This document shows positions 8,892 to 21,093 of a DNA stretch of 64,000 bases, piece after piece. Both the position numbers and the translations under genes were made by a program. The stretch covers positions 17,450,001 through 17,514,000 of the forward strand of contig OX940869.1 of the NCBI GenBank assembly GCA_954871525.1, read 5' to 3'. Below the pieces are notes generated by a model. That model saw nothing but the letters and a program-made list of their open reading frames with translations, searched no databases and was not told the origin of the DNA. Positions within the stretch are counted from its first letter, which is position 1. Each line of letters begins with the position of its first letter. This DNA comes from Parietaria judaica (taxonomy: Eukaryota; Streptophyta; Magnoliopsida; Rosales; Urticaceae).

Positions 8892-11053
8892 TTCCTTGCT
8901 TACGGTGGTGATGACTTTCTCCGGCGAGATTGGCGGGGAATCCTTTTATCCGGTACGTTCTCTTTGTCGAATCTTTTTGTTGACGATGAAACTCCGGTCA
9001 CCATTGATGGTGCTCCGGCTAACTTGGATGACATGACGTTGAGTCTTGCAGATATATTCCATGTAGGTGATGGCGCGGGAATCAAAATTTCGGCGTGGCC
9101 CGTGGAGGAGACCAAACTCGGTCTAGGCGAGCTTGGCGTTAACTTGGCTTCCGGTGGCATGGCGGGCTGCATGCTGGCATTCGGCATGTCGGCGGCGGCG
9201 GAGCTGATTGGTGGGGGCCAGTCGGCGGCGTCTGGGCGGAGAACGGTGGTTGCCGTGGTGACCGACGAGGCATTTGGCTCCGGTGTGCGCGAAGTCTTCG
9301 GTGCGGGCAGCAAATGAGCGGGCCGTGGGGTCCACGGTGAGGCGGGATCGGCCGGAGTCGGCTCGTCGCCGGCGTCTGTGGCGGTCGCCGGTGGCGGCGT
9401 GCTCTCCGGTGCGGTGGAGGGCTTGCCAGGCGTTGGCGCGTGCGGGAGCTTTGGCGCGGGAAACGTTGGCGCGGGCCGTGGGGTCTCTGGAATCGTCTCG
9501 TCGGCAGCATTTGTTGTGGTCGCCGGTGGTGGCACGACAGCTGGAGCGGCGGCGGCGGGTGGCGCGTTTAGCGTGCGCGATGTCGTCGGCTCGGCGGGTC
9601 TTGGTGCGGGCCGCGGTGGAGCTGGCCGTAGGGCCCCCGGCGAGATGGGGTTGGCCGGATTTTTCTCGTCGGCGGCATCTGTGGTGGTCGCCGGCGGTGG
9701 TGCGGTGGAAGGCGTGGTCTCCGGCGCTGTCTTCGGTGTAATTAGCGCGTCCTTCGAGGCGGGCAGCGGCTTGGCGGACACTCCGGCGAGTCTTCCGGCG
9801 GTGATGGTGATGTCTGTTGGGGGTGGTGAGGTCGTCTTCAACTCCGGCGAACTTACTCCGGCGAAAGGGCCGCCAAAAGTGGTGGTGGTGTCCGATTTCA
9901 ACGGAAACTTCAATTTCGAGGGCTTCGAGACTCTGATTGACGATCCGATTTTTTTGTTGGACTCATCGGGACAGGGGCTATATCCTGCCAAGGAAATTAT
10001 CATTCCTAGGCCAAGCGTTCTGGTCTCCGTGCTTGGTAAGGACCTCTCGTTATTGATTCGTCTTTTTTCGTCGGCTCCGGCGGAGAGCGTTTTGTCTTCT
10101 AAATCTCCTGGACGTGGTGTGAACTTTGCAGGTGGTTTGGCGGATAGAGGAGGATATCCCGGCGAGAATGGTTCCGAGCCTTCGATCCTTGATGGTGCCT
10201 CTAACGTAGAGTTTGCTGATGTCGATACGTCTGATGTCGTCGAGGAGCAGGGCGTTGGCGGGGACTTTGTCGATGAAGCGCCCGTTGCTGAGGAGGGACC
10301 TGCAGGTGAGGGTCTTGCCATCGTGGGCTTTGCCGCTGGTGAGGGTCCTCCTGCTGACGAGACGCCTATACAGCGTCTCTACCGCGTTTCGGCTATCTTT
10401 GCTAAGTTGATTGTGCATAGCCACGTCACTGAGTCTTCGTTGACGTCTTTTCTTGCTCTTCACAGGTTGTCGTATATCGTCAGTCTTCGAGTTCCTACCA
10501 CTGGCGAGCTTCCTTGTGATCGTGTCCCTGGTTTTCTGCCGGTGCACTTGGAGAGTCTTCGTCGTGGGATGGGCCATCCTCTTCGGCCGTTCGTCCCTGA
10601 TATTCTAGTGTCGCTGGGTGTGCCGACCTTCCAGGTTTTTCCAAGGTCCTTTCGCGCCGTGGCGACGTGCTTCTCAGCTTGGCAGGTTCTCTCTCTTCAA
10701 TCTCTGACAGTCGAAGAGTTCCGCACTGCTTTTCGCTTCTACTTTCGCACTTAGGAGGCTGGAGAATATGTGGTGTCTTTGTCGTACGTTCGTTTGGAGT
10801 TGCCTCGATGCAGGTTAGATCTTCACTGGCGTCGTCAATGGGTTTGGGCTCCGGCGTTCTTGCTCGGGTCGTCTCTTCCTGACTTCAGCTCTTCTTCAAG
10901 TGCTCCCTCCGGCTGAGGATGATGCACCTCGGGCTTCTTCACGGGAAGGCGTTCGTCGTTCTTCGAGGGCGGATGTTCGTCGTTCTTCAAAGGAAGGTGT
11001 TCGTCGTTCTTCTCCGGCCAAGGCTTCGTCGAAGGCGAAGGCTCCTGCTTCTG
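8892..11053 (+). pseudogene. Antisense ORF of element B, first part
   Basis: Plus-strand coding region in a minus-oriented element. The main open stretch, 9,378-10,754, encodes 458 aa: a Gly/Ala/Val-rich N-terminal half with repeated VVAGGG words, an acidic middle (FVDEAPVAEEGPAGEG), then a C-terminal ~100-residue segment (LHRLSYIVSLRVP ... PLRPFVPDILVSLGVP ... FRFYFR) resembling the plant gypsy-type transposase-like domain. A TAG at 10,752-10,754 interrupts the frame; the same phase continues with EAGEYVVSLSYVRLELPR and LDLHWRRQW to about 10,914, and another phase carries RRSS-rich repeats up to 11,053, where element C is inserted. Element D codes a clear homologue (43,374-44,027, minus). 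Function unknown. Confidence 0.65.
11049..11053. repeat. Target-site duplication of element C (left)
   Basis: TTCTG precedes the left LTR and is repeated exactly at 20,297-20,301 after the right LTR. A 5-bp duplication is typical for Ty3/Gypsy integration. Confidence 0.95.
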
Positions 11054-11058
11054 TGTAA

Positions 11059-11076
11059 CGCCCGCTCTTCCGGGCG
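11059..11076. repeat. Hairpin at the LTR C terminus
   Basis: CGCCCG-CTCTTC-CGGGCG forms a perfect 6-bp GC stem with a 6-nt loop five bases from the LTR end. The identical hairpin is in the other LTR at 18,045-18,062. Confidence 0.8.
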
Positions 11077-11500
11077 AAAATAAACCTTTAAACTTACTTC
11101 TTGGCTGTCTAGGTTGTAACAAAACTACGAAAAATTTGAACTTTTAAAACTTTACGTAGTTTATAGTTGCAACACAGCACTTTAAAAGTTATGTGCTTAT
11201 TCACTAGTAGCTTTATATAAACATACAAAATGAGCTACAAGCACATATATACTTAGTTCAAAAGTTGGGCCCAAAGGTCAAATGTCACACATGCACCCAC
11301 ATCTCGGTAGCAGACTCGGTCAATCCTTGAAAATCAGTCTTCTTGGACCTTTCGTTTACCTACACCACAAGAACTAGGTGAGCTATGGCTCAGTAAATAG
11401 AACTCGAGAAGTGTATCGCATTCTTTATGAACATGTACCCGCTATAACTTCATAAAACATTTTCATTTGCGCGCTATATCTCAGTGTACACAAAATATCT

Positions 11501-11862
11501 AGGCTCAAGGGATTTGCCCTTTCTTGCCGAATAGACTCAAGGGATTTGCCCTTTCTTGTCTCATTGGGAGCTCAAGGGATTACACTTTCTTGCCTGACAT
11601 GAGCTCAAGGGATTTGCCCTTTCTTGCTTGATATAGGCTCAAGCGATTTATCCTTTCTTGCTTCATTTAAGCTCTAGGGATTACACTTTCTTGCTCGACG
11701 CGAGCTCAAGGGATTCTCCCATTCTTGCTCGATCAAAGCTCAAGCGATTTACCCTTTCTTGCTTCATTTACGCTCAAGGGATTACACTTTCTTGCTCGAC
11801 GCGAGCTCAAGGGATTCTCCCATTCTTGCTCGATCAAAGCTCAAGCGATTTACCCTTTGTTG
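11501..11862. repeat. Tandem repeats inside LTR C
   Basis: Short units of about 35-40 bp (GCTCAAGGGATTTGCCCTTT) grade into a larger 101-bp unit starting at 11,637, 11,738 and 11,839. The same block is at 18,487-18,848. Small ORFs over it are repeat artefacts. Confidence 0.85.
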
Positions 11863-12977
11863 CTTTTCTTTTTCATTGACATTAGTGTACACGTCGATAT
11901 TAAAACTTTGGGTACCTTCATTTTCTAAAACATGTACGAATAATAAAATATCATAAACTTTTCATATTATTGTTCTTGTGATAAGTTTTTTTTGAAATGA
12001 GATTCTACTTACCTTTGACTTCTCGAGTTTATCGGTATGAAATGTGCTAGCTTCCTCGTCGAGTTCGATGTGCTATTTCGTATAACCTTTACGTGTCATA
12101 TAAAAACAATAAGCCTTACTAGGTCATGACTTCCCCACTGTCTAATATAACCATACTATATATAGACACTTTATTATCATCTTAGAACTCATAATTATGT
12201 AAGTAAATAAAAAACGTAACCAAGAAGAAAAATTAGACATGTTCTGACATTATTTGAAACCTTTAAAAACATTGCCTTGATATTCCTATAAATCTCTTTT
12301 CTTGGCCTTTGCCGTAATGAAAAAGTTATTTACTGATCTTAAACTTACATATATGAATAGCTACGTGTGAGTTTTCAAAAGAACATGTGCAGCCTATGTA
12401 CTCTTGCATGTCATCAAGCACATGGTGGTCAATAATTATCACACTCTAGACAAGAACAAATTAATTGTAAAATGACCTCCAATATGATAACAAATAAATA
12501 ATCTATTTACCTAAATTCTAAGAATAGCTACTAGTCTGCTATAAAAATTAAAAATCGTGCTTGAATCATCAAGGAAGCCACCTTATATATATTTCAATAA
12601 GAGCACTTAACTTGCATGACATGAATATGGAAAACATCTCACCTTATAGCTACGGCTGATGTTTTGGAATTTGATATTTCAATGGCCGAATTGATGATAA
12701 CATATAGGACGCAGAGCAAGTGATGTTTAGAAGAGAACTTTTATTTTTTTGTTTTATGGAACCGACACAAAGAAATTTAGGGAAGATGAGTTGTGGTATA
12801 AATGTATATCGTAGTAGGATAGGTGACTAAGTATGTAGGGATTATAATCTCTTAGAACATTGTAGAGTCTCTTGGATACTTCTAAGCTGTTGATGATAAA
12901 GCTAGTGACATATGGTGACATACCAACTAAGACATGAGGAATAAATCTCTAAACAGCCCCTTAGCACGATAAGGTTA

Positions 12978-13013
<36 letters not shown>

Positions 13014-13071
13014 TTAAATCCCATACTTATACATATATTAGTATAAAGACTGTAAACAACTTATGACGTTA

Positions 13072-13112
<41 letters not shown>

Positions 13113-13316
13113 TTATTATACCCTTACAACTATAGCTCATCGAATCATCGCCGAGTCTGCAACACTTTTCATACTGCAACAAACACAGCTAAATATTTTG
13201 TCAGAAAATATCATACGATAATTACTTAAATATCATCGTGAAAATATTTTCATTTTATCCTACATTATACTCATTAATGGTCAATCTTTAAGCATGTGAG
13301 AACTTGGGACATCACA

Positions 13317-13329
13317 ATCTCCCCACCTT
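13317..13329 (-). promoter_or_regulatory. Polypurine tract of element C
   Basis: Minus strand reads AAGGTGGGGAGAT immediately before the 3' LTR start at 13,316. Position and purine content are as expected for the plus-strand primer. Confidence 0.85.
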
Positions 13330-13358
13330 ATAAAATTTCGTCCTCGAAATCGGGTTGA

Positions 13359-16300
13359 TCAAAACAACTCTGGATACTTCTCATGAATTTCCTGTTCTCT
13401 CTCCCACGTTGCTTCCTCAATAGCATGATTCTTCCAAAGCACCTTAACTAAAACGATCTTCTTGTTTCTTAACTCTTTTTCTCGATGATCTAATATCTTT
13501 ACTGGCCTCTCTTCATATGATAAATCATCATTCAACTGTACTTGTTGTCGAGTCAAAACGTGAGAGGGATTAGAAACATATTTCTTTAGCATAGAGACAT
13601 GGAATACATCGTGTACTCCGGATAGTGATGGAGGAAGAGCCAACTTATAAGCCACTTCACCGATTCGTTCGAGGATCTCGTACGGTCCTATGAATCTCGG
13701 ACTTAACTTTCCCTTTTTACCGAATCTCATAACCCCTTTCATTGGTGAAACTTTCAAAAATACTTTATCGCCCTCTTCAAACTCCAATGGCCTTCTTCTG
13801 ATGTCTGCATAACTTTTCTGTCTACTTTGAGAAGTTTTCATTCGCTTACGTATTAATTCCACTGCTTCTTGCATCTCGTTTACTATTTCAGGGCCTATAA
13901 ATCTTCGTTCGCCAACCTCATCCCAATGGATTGGGGATCGACATTTCCTCCCATACAATGCTTCATAAGGAGCCATACCAATTGTAGCATGAAAGCTATT
14001 ATTATAGGAAAATTCTACTAAAGGCATGTATTTATTCCAAGACTTTTGGAAATCCAACACACACGCCCTTAACATATCTTCAAGTGTCTGTATCGTCCTC
14101 TCCGATTGACCATCTGATTGAGGATGAAACGAAGTACTGAATGCCAAGTTAGTTCCTAAAGCACCATGGAGACTCCTCCAAAACTTAGCTGTAAATTTTG
14201 AGTCTCTGTCTGAAACAATCGAGATAGGAACTCCATGTAATCTGACAATTTCTTTGATGTAGAGTTCAGCATACTTATCCATTGTATAACCAACACGAAC
14301 CGGAATAAAATGAGCGGATTTAGTGAGTCGATCAACTATGACCCAAATTGTATCATAACCTTCTTTGGTTCGTGGTAGTCCAACCACAAAGTCCATTGAG
14401 ACCTTTTCCCATTTCCATTGTGGAATATCGAGGGGTTGTAATAACCCTGCTGGTCTTTGGTGTTCTGCCTTAACTTGCTGACATGTGAGACATTGCTCTA
14501 CAAACTTTGCTATGTCATTCTTCATCCCTGGCCACCAATAATGCATTTTCAAGTCTTTATACATTTTTGTCGCTCCAGGATGAATTGAATATGGCGTACT
14601 GTGAGCTTCTTTGAGAATTTCCCTCTTTAACTCTGTAGAATCTGGCAAACAAAAACGTTCTTTGAACCTCAAAGTCCCGTCACTAGACAATGAGAAGTCT
14701 GACTTTTCTCCACTTTCAACCTCTTTCTTTTTCTTCTCTAAATAGAGATCGGACTGTTGAGCATCTTTTATCTTATCCAACACTGTTGGTCTTAAGGTCA
14801 TCGCTGATAAACGTTCAATAAGACCATTTGGTACTATCTCGACCTCAAACTTTTGCATTTCTAACTCTAGGGGCTTTTCTATTGACGCCATTGTAGCCAT
14901 CTTTGAATATGATTTCCTACTCAACGCATCTGCAACCACGTTTGCTTTTCCAGGATGGTAATTAATAACACAATCATAATCTTTAACAAGCTCTAGCCAT
15001 CTTCTTTGCCTCATATTCAACTCTTTCTGTGTAAAGAAGTACTTTAAACTTTTATGATCAGTGAAAATCTCGCACCTGTCACCATATAAATGATGTCTCC
15101 ATATCTTCAATGCGAAAACCACAGCAGCTAGTTCTAGATCATGGGTTGGATAGTTCTTCTCATAATCTTTAAGTTGTCGAGAAGCATACGCGATAACTCT
15201 TCCATTTTGCATCAAAACACACCCGAGTCCATGCTTAGAGGCATCACTATACACAACAAATCCTCCTGAACCACTAGGAATTGCAAGTACTGGAGCGGTA
15301 ACCAACCTATTCTTTAATTCCTGGAAGCTCTTTTCACAATCTTCAGTCCATTGGAACTTTACATTCTTTCTTGTTAAACGGGTTAGTGGGAAGGATATTT
15401 TTGAAAACCCTTCCACAAATCGACGATAATACCCAGCCAACCCTAAGAAACTTCGTATTTCGGAAACAGAAGTCGGTTGTGCCCATTGACTTACGGCTTC
15501 TACTTTCCCTTCGTCAACAGTAACTCCATCTTTAGAAACAACATGCCCGAGGAACGAAACTTTTTCCAGCCAGAACTCACACTTCTTGAACTTAGCGAAC
15601 AATTTCTCTTTTCTTAAAATACTCAGAACAATCTTTAAATGCTCCATATGCTCCTCTCTAGAGCGTGAGTAGATAAGAATATCGTCAATGAAAACTATGA
15701 CAAAATCATCCAAGTAGTTCTTGAAAACTCGATTCATCAAGTCCATAAACGCGGCTGGTGCATTCGTCAAGCCAAAAGGCATAACAAGAAACTCATAATG
15801 CCCATATCGGGTTCGAAAAGCAGTCTTAGAAACATCACTATTTTTGACCTTCAGCTGGTGGTAGCCTGATCTGAGGTCGATCTTTGAAAACATTGAAGCT
15901 CCTTGCAACTGATCAAATAAATCATCAATCCTTGGTAGTGGGTACTTATTTTTCACCGTGACCTTGTTCAACTCTCTATAATCAATACAAAGTCTCATTG
16001 TTCCATCCTTTTTCTTTACAAATAGCACTGGGGCACCCCACGGTGAAAAGCTTGGTCGAATAAATCCTTTCTCTAAAAGATCTTGGAGTTGAACTTTTAA
16101 TTCCTTGAGTTCTGTCGGAGCCATCCGATAAGGGGCCTTTGAAACAGGAGATGTTCCAGGGAGTAATTCTATTCCAAACTCAATCTCTCTACTGGGCGGT
16201 ACACCAGATAATTCCTCAGGAAAAACATCAATGAAGTCTTTAACTATTGGCACATCTTGAGGCATAAGCTTTTGTTCCATTTCGAGATCAACTACGTTGG

Positions 16301-17855
16301 CCAAGAATCCCATACAACCACTATCCAATAATCTTCGAGCCTTCATTGAGGAAATGATAGGAATTCGCAGTTTCTTTGAATCTCCAACGAATATAAACGG
16401 CTCCTCTCCTGGAGGTCGAAACATCACCATCTTCTTTTTACAATAGATCGTCGCGTCATACATTGAAAGGCAATCCATCCCAAGAATTACATCGTAGTCA
16501 AACATATCCAAGACAACGAGATCAACAAAAATTTCTCTATCATCGACTTTAATCGAACACTGTCTTAGAATATTGCTTGAAAACATAGTTTCTCCCGAAG
16601 GAAGAAGGACATTGTAAACAAAATCTAGGGATTCTGATTGTTTGCCCAATTTCATCACATACTTAGATGAAGCAAAAGAATGTGTAGCTCCTGAATCTAC
16701 TAAAGTACATGCAGAAATACCTGAGATAAGCGTAGTACCTGAGACCACAGACGGATTAGCTTCCGCCTCTTTACGTGTAAAGGCAAACACCCTTGCTGGA
16801 ACTCTGTTCTGTTGCACCTGAGATGCTTTGCACTCCCTTGCAAAGTGTCCAAGTTTACCGCAATTGTAGCACGCACTAGAGCCTGACATGCAGGTACCCT
16901 TATGCAGTTTCCCACATTTTTTACATATGGAATTCTGGGTCGGATAATATTGGCGTTGACCTTGTTGGTTGTCTTTGAAATGCTTTGGCTGGTAACCCCA
17001 GCGGCCTCGCACTTGATCTTCTTGGTTTCTCTTCCTCTTGTTCCATGGATTTTGACCCCCTTGAAACTTTTGAACGTTGTAACTTGTATCTCGTCGTTCG
17101 TTTCTCCCCTTTCGTTCATTATCTTCAATTTCCAGACGGATTTTTGTTTTAGCTCTCTCAACCTTGAAAGCTTGCTCGACAATATTTGAGTAAGTCGCCC
17201 CTTCACCTTGAGCAACCACAACACCTTCATAGATTGACGAATTCAAACCTTCGACAAACTGCTCAACCTTCGATTCTTCTGTGCTGACTAGAAGAGGTGC
17301 ATAACGGGATAACTCTTCAAATTTCCTCACGTACTCATCTACAGTCATTTTTCTTTGCTTCAGTTCAACAAACTCCTTCCTCTTAGCTACACGAGCGGTA
17401 TTTGTTACATACTTTGTCTCGAACAACTTTTTGAATTGTTCCCAAGACATATTTGATGTATCATGAATGCTAACCATCGTGTCCCACCAATAGCTAGCAT
17501 CTTCACGGAGATAAAAGACAGCACATCCCACCTTTCCTTCATTGGGAATTCTTCCATAGCTAAACATCTTTTCCATGGTCCTCAACCAATCCTCCGATAT
17601 CTTCGTTTCTGTAGAGCCACTAAAGGTTGGAGGTTGCAACTTCTGAAATCTTTCTCCAGCATTTTCAATAAGCTCTTGTTGACGGTTAACATTTCTTTCA
17701 AAGGGCTGAGGAGTATCTTGTTGATCTTCATTTTCTCGCCTTAACCCTCTTTCCATTATTCTCTCCATAAAAGCCATAAAATTATCGATACGGCTATCCC
17801 CATGATCTTGTGGGTTTGCCTGATCAGTACTCGACTGTCCCCTTGTTCTTGTCAT
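13359..17855 (-). CDS. Gag-pol polyprotein, chromovirus (Tekay/Del-like) Ty3/Gypsy
   Basis: Uninterrupted 1,498-aa ORF encoding the complete replication machinery of element C. In order: gag/capsid domain about residues 70-240; zinc knuckles at 311-322 and 329-342 (second one [14 protein letters not shown]); aspartic protease with DSGA at 387-390; reverse transcriptase with catalytic FIDD at 722-725; RNase H starting at YSDAS near 869-873; integrase with zinc-binding H1085/H1092/C1122/C1125 and catalytic D1155, D1216, E1252 (D35E spacing); a GPY/F-type segment near 1,389-1,392; and a C-terminal chromodomain-like stretch near 1,450-1,498 ([27 protein letters not shown]). All key residues are present. 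No frameshift separates gag from pol, as in many chromoviruses. Translation start is the first Met, about 180 bp inside the 5' LTR. Confidence 0.97.
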   Translation of the reverse strand: MTRTRGQSSTDQANPQDHGDSRIDNFMAFMERIMERGLRRENEDQQDTPQPFERNVNRQQELIENAGERFQKLQPPTFSGSTETKISEDWLRTMEKMFSYGRIPNEGKVGCAVFYLREDASYWWDTMVSIHDTSNMSWEQFKKLFETKYVTNTARVAKRKEFVELKQRKMTVDEYVRKFEELSRYAPLLVSTEESKVEQFVEGLNSSIYEGVVVAQGEGATYSNIVEQAFKVERAKTKIRLEIEDNERKGRNERRDTSYNVQKFQGGQNPWNKRKRNQEDQVRGRWGYQPKHFKDNQQGQRQYYPTQNSICKKCGKLHKGTCMSGSSACYNCGKLGHFARECKASQVQQNRVPARVFAFTRKEAEANPSVVSGTTLISGISACTLVDSGATHSFASSKYVMKLGKQSESLDFVYNVLLPSGETMFSSNILRQCSIKVDDREIFVDLVVLDMFDYDVILGMDCLSMYDATIYCKKKMVMFRPPGEEPFIFVGDSKKLRIPIISSMKARRLLDSGCMGFLANVVDLEMEQKLMPQDVPIVKDFIDVFPEELSGVPPSREIEFGIELLPGTSPVSKAPYRMAPTELKELKVQLQDLLEKGFIRPSFSPWGAPVLFVKKKDGTMRLCIDYRELNKVTVKNKYPLPRIDDLFDQLQGASMFSKIDLRSGYHQLKVKNSDVSKTAFRTRYGHYEFLVMPFGLTNAPAAFMDLMNRVFKNYLDDFVIVFIDDILIYSRSREEHMEHLKIVLSILRKEKLFAKFKKCEFWLEKVSFLGHVVSKDGVTVDEGKVEAVSQWAQPTSVSEIRSFLGLAGYYRRFVEGFSKISFPLTRLTRKNVKFQWTEDCEKSFQELKNRLVTAPVLAIPSGSGGFVVYSDASKHGLGCVLMQNGRVIAYASRQLKDYEKNYPTHDLELAAVVFALKIWRHHLYGDRCEIFTDHKSLKYFFTQKELNMRQRRWLELVKDYDCVINYHPGKANVVADALSRKSYSKMATMASIEKPLELEMQKFEVEIVPNGLIERLSAMTLRPTVLDKIKDAQQSDLYLEKKKKEVESGEKSDFSLSSDGTLRFKERFCLPDSTELKREILKEAHSTPYSIHPGATKMYKDLKMHYWWPGMKNDIAKFVEQCLTCQQVKAEHQRPAGLLQPLDIPQWKWEKVSMDFVVGLPRTKEGYDTIWVIVDRLTKSAHFIPVRVGYTMDKYAELYIKEIVRLHGVPISIVSDRDSKFTAKFWRSLHGALGTNLAFSTSFHPQSDGQSERTIQTLEDMLRACVLDFQKSWNKYMPLVEFSYNNSFHATIGMAPYEALYGRKCRSPIHWDEVGERRFIGPEIVNEMQEAVELIRKRMKTSQSRQKSYADIRRRPLEFEEGDKVFLKVSPMKGVMRFGKKGKLSPRFIGPYEILERIGEVAYKLALPPSLSGVHDVFHVSMLKKYVSNPSHVLTRQQVQLNDDLSYEERPVKILDHREKELRNKKIVLVKVLWKNHAIEEATWEREQEIHEKYPELF

Positions 17856-18023
17856 TTTTCTGCAATGACCTTATTCTCTTATAATACCATATTGACCAAG
17901 TAATAATAATGATAATGCTTTCCTATATAAAAAAATATACTCAAATAAACTTACTGATTGACCGTTCTTGACTAACCGAGGGTGTTGCATATGGGCGGTC
18001 TACAAGAAAGTTTTAAACTTTGG

Positions 18024-18035
18024 GCTCTGATACCA
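18024..18035 (-). promoter_or_regulatory. Primer binding site (tRNA-iMet)
   Basis: Minus strand TGGTATCAGAGC, four bases inside the 5' LTR (LTR edge at 18,040). This is complementary to the 3' end of initiator methionine tRNA, the usual primer of this group. Confidence 0.95.
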
Positions 18036-18039
18036 AACT

Positions 18040-19963
18040 TGAAACGCCCGCTCTTCCGGGCGAAAATAAACCTTTAAACTTACTTCTTGGCTGTCTAGGT
18101 TGTAACAAAACTACGAAAAATTTGAACTTTTAAAACTTTACGTAGTTTATAGTTGCAACACAGCACTTTAAAAGTTATGTGCTTATTCACTAGTAGCTTT
18201 ATATAAACATACAAAATGAGCTACAAGCACATATATACTTAGTTCAAAAGTTGGGCCCAAAGGTCAAATGTCACACATGCACCCACATCTCGGTAGCAGA
18301 CTCGGTCAATCCTTGAAAATCAGTCTTCTTGGACCTTTCGTTTACCTACACCACAAGAACTAGGTGAGCTATGGCTCAGTAAATAGAACTCGAGAAGTGT
18401 ATCGCATTCTTTATGAACATGTACCCGCTATAACTTCATAAAACATTTTCATTTGCGCGCTATATCTCAGTGTACACAAAATATCTAGGCTCAAGGGATT
18501 TGCCCTTTCTTGCCGAATAGACTCAAGGGATTTGCCCTTTCTTGTCTCATTGGGAGCTCAAGGGATTACACTTTCTTGCCTGACATGAGCTCAAGGGATT
18601 TGCCCTTTCTTGCTTGATATAGGCTCAAGCGATTTATCCTTTCTTGCTTCATTTAAGCTCTAGGGATTACACTTTCTTGCTCGACGCGAGCTCAAGGGAT
18701 TCTCCCATTCTTGCTCGATCAAAGCTCAAGCGATTTACCCTTTCTTGCTTCATTTACGCTCAAGGGATTACACTTTCTTGCTCGACGCGAGCTCAAGGGA
18801 TTCTCCCATTCTTGCTCGATCAAAGCTCAAGCGATTTACCCTTTGTTGCTTTTCTTTTTCATTGACATTAGTGTACACGTCGATATTAAAACTTTGGGTA
18901 CCTTCATTTTCTAAAACATGTACGAATAATAAAATATCATAAACTTTTCATATTATTGTTCTTGTGATAAGTTTTTTTTGAAATGAGATTCTACTTACCT
19001 TTGACTTCTCGAGTTTATCGGTATGAAATGTGCTAGCTTCCTCGTCGAGTTCGATGTGCTATTTCGTATAACCTTTACGTGTCATATAAAAACAATAAGC
19101 CTTACTAGGTCATGACTTCCCCACTGTCTAATATAACCATACTATATATAGACACTTTATTATCATCTTAGAACTCATAATTATGTAAGTAAATAAAAAA
19201 CGTAACCAAGAAGAAAAATTAGACATGTTCTGACATTATTTGAAACCTTTAAAAACATTGCCTTGATATTCCTATAAATCTCTTTTCTTGGCCTTTGCCG
19301 TAATGAAAAAGTTATTTACTGATCTTAAACTTACATATATGAATAGCTACGTGTGAGTTTTCAAAAGAACATGTGCAGCCTATGTACTCTTGCATGTCAT
19401 CAAGCACATGGTGGTCAATAATTATCACACTCTAGACAAGAACAAATTAATTGTAAAATGACCTCCAATATGATAACAAATAAATAATCTATTTACCTAA
19501 ATTCTAAGAATAGCTACTAGTCTGCTCTAAAAATTAAAAATCGTGCTTGAATCATCAAGGAAGCCACCTTATATATATTTCAATAAGAGCACTTAACTTG
19601 CATGACATGAATATGGAAAACATCTCACCTTATAGCTACGGCTGATGTTTTGGAATTTGATATTTCAATGGCCGAATTGATGATAACATATAGGACGCAG
19701 AGCAAGTGATGTTTAGAAGAGAACTTTTATTTTTTTGTTTTATGGAACCGACACAAAGAAATTTAGGGAAGATGAGTTGTGGTATAAATGTATATCGTAG
19801 TAGGATAGGTGACTAAGTATGTAGGGATTATAATCTCTTAGAACATTGTAGAGTCTCTTGGATACTTCTAAGCTGTCGATGATAAAGCTAGTGACATATG
19901 GTGACATACCAACTAAGACATGAGGAATAAATCTCTAAACAGCCCCTTAGCACGATAAGGTTA

Positions 19964-19995
<32 letters not shown>

Positions 19996-20055
19996 CTTTA
20001 AATCCCATACTTATACATATATTAGTATAAAGACTGTAAACAACTTATGACGTTA

Positions 20056-20092
<37 letters not shown>

Positions 20093-20296
20093 TTATTATA
20101 CCCTTACAACTATAGCTCATCGAATCATCGCCGAGTCTGCAACACTTTTCATACTGCAACAAACACAGCTAAATATTTTGTCAGAAAATATCATACGATA
20201 ATTACTTAAATATCATCGTGAAAATATTTTCATTTTATCCTACATTATACTCATTAATGGTCAATCTTTAAGCATGTGAGAACTTGGGACATCACA
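18040..20296 (-). repeat. 5' LTR of element C
   Basis: 2,257 bp, near-identical to 11,054-13,316 over its whole length. Its terminal three bases differ (TGA instead of TGT on the plus strand), as does one base near 19,526 and one near 19,876, plus shorter TA runs. Internal repeats at 18,487-18,848. Confidence 0.96.
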
Positions 20297-20301
20297 TTCT
20301 G
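20297..20301. repeat. Target-site duplication of element C (right)
   Basis: TTCTG, identical to 11,049-11,053. Element B sequence resumes immediately after it. Confidence 0.95.
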
Positions 20302-21093
20302 AGCGGCGTATTCCTTTGGTGGTCGTCCGTCCTCCAGCTGCTCCAGCTTCGTCGACTCCTGCTGGTATAATTCCCTTTGCTTGGTCTTTAGTAGCTGTGC
20401 TGTTCTCCCTTGGCTTGTTCGCTGTTACGCTGGTTTGTCTGGCTTCAACAAGTTTGTTCCTCAGATGCGTCCTCGGGCTTCTGCCATTGCTTCCGGTGCT
20501 CGTGTTGCCCCCGGTGTTCATGCTACTCTGGCCTCGAAGTCATCTGGCGAGGGTCTTGATCATCGTACCTTCCGTCTTCTAAAGCGGCGATTATCGTCGG
20601 AGAAGGCGTCTTCGTCTCGTCGTTCGTGCTCGCCGTCTCCTGGAAAGGCTGGGGATTCTTCTTGTCGGGTTCGTCAGCGCGGCGCAGGTCTTGGTGAGAT
20701 GTCATCTCCAGTTGTGGCTTCAGGGGGCGACTCTCGTGGTGACGTGCCTGCTTCTGTTGCCCTTCCTTCGTCAGGAGAGATTCCTGAGTCTGGCGGTTTG
20801 GTCGAGCGTTGAGCGTGCGGTGAGTCTCAAGCGCCTTTGCGTTCGGAGCGTCTCCGATCTTCGTCCTTGGGTGATTGCATCGGTGGTGGATGCTCCGGAC
20901 TCGGCTTTGGTTGTTGATGACTTCTTTTGTCAGGCAAAGGTACGTACTTTTTGGCACTCTTGCTTACTTCGTCAAATTTCTCTTCATTAGACTCGTCATT
21001 TTGTCTTCCAGGACTTGGCTTCGTCGGCGGAGGTGGCTCGTCGTCTTGAAGCTTCCAATGGTGTCTTGAAGTCTTTGGTGTTCCAGACTCCAT
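20302..21093 (+). pseudogene. Antisense ORF of element B, second part
   Basis: Continuation of the plus-strand ORF split by element C. After a short stretch in phase with the left part, the best open region is 20,381-20,812 (143 aa), with FNKFVPQMRPRASAIASGAR followed by a Ser/Arg-rich segment and EMSSPVVASGGDSRGDVP. The same words occur in element D on its minus strand (42,690-43,300: MSSPVMASAGDSRGDVPG, KFVPQMHPRAS), in the same order. A GT...AG-bounded stretch near 20,365-20,440 could be an intron, because the homologous words lie on both sides in different phases. No enzymatic motif is visible. Confidence 0.55.

Larger units (their letters stand above)
11054..13316 (-). repeat. 3' LTR of element C
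   Basis: 2,263 bp. On the minus strand it begins TGTGATGTCCCAAG at 13,316 and ends CGTTACA at 11,054. It contains a block of GCTCAAGGGATT / CTTTCTTGC repeats (11,501-11,862) and two TA microsatellites (about 12,981-13,010 and 13,076-13,110). Confidence 0.96.
11054..20296 (-). mobile_element. Element C: complete chromovirus-type Ty3/Gypsy retrotransposon
   Basis: 9,243-bp element with 5' LTR 18,040-20,296, tRNA-iMet primer site, one gag-pol ORF, polypurine tract and 3' LTR 11,054-13,316. It has TG...CA ends and a 5-bp TSD TTCTG. The LTRs are near-identical: I saw three substitutions and two TA-repeat length changes (2 and 4 nt). With the open gag-pol this points to a recent insertion. The C-terminal part of pol and the 2.2-kb LTRs fit the Tekay/Del branch of chromoviruses. 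It sits inside the antisense ORF of element B. Activity is not demonstrated. Confidence 0.97.

Noticed and set aside
8900..10321. 473-aa minus-strand ORF overlapping the B antisense ORF
   Set aside because: Composition is Pro/Thr/Ser/Ala low complexity caused by GC-rich codons of the opposite strand. The motif blocks shared with D are on the plus strand.
11658..11956. Small ORFs repeated identically at 18,644-18,942
   Set aside because: They fall in the tandem repeats of the two LTRs of element C and encode no domain.
16700..17230. 176-aa ORF in another frame inside gag of C
   Set aside because: Shadow of the intact 1,498-aa gag-pol frame; no domain content.
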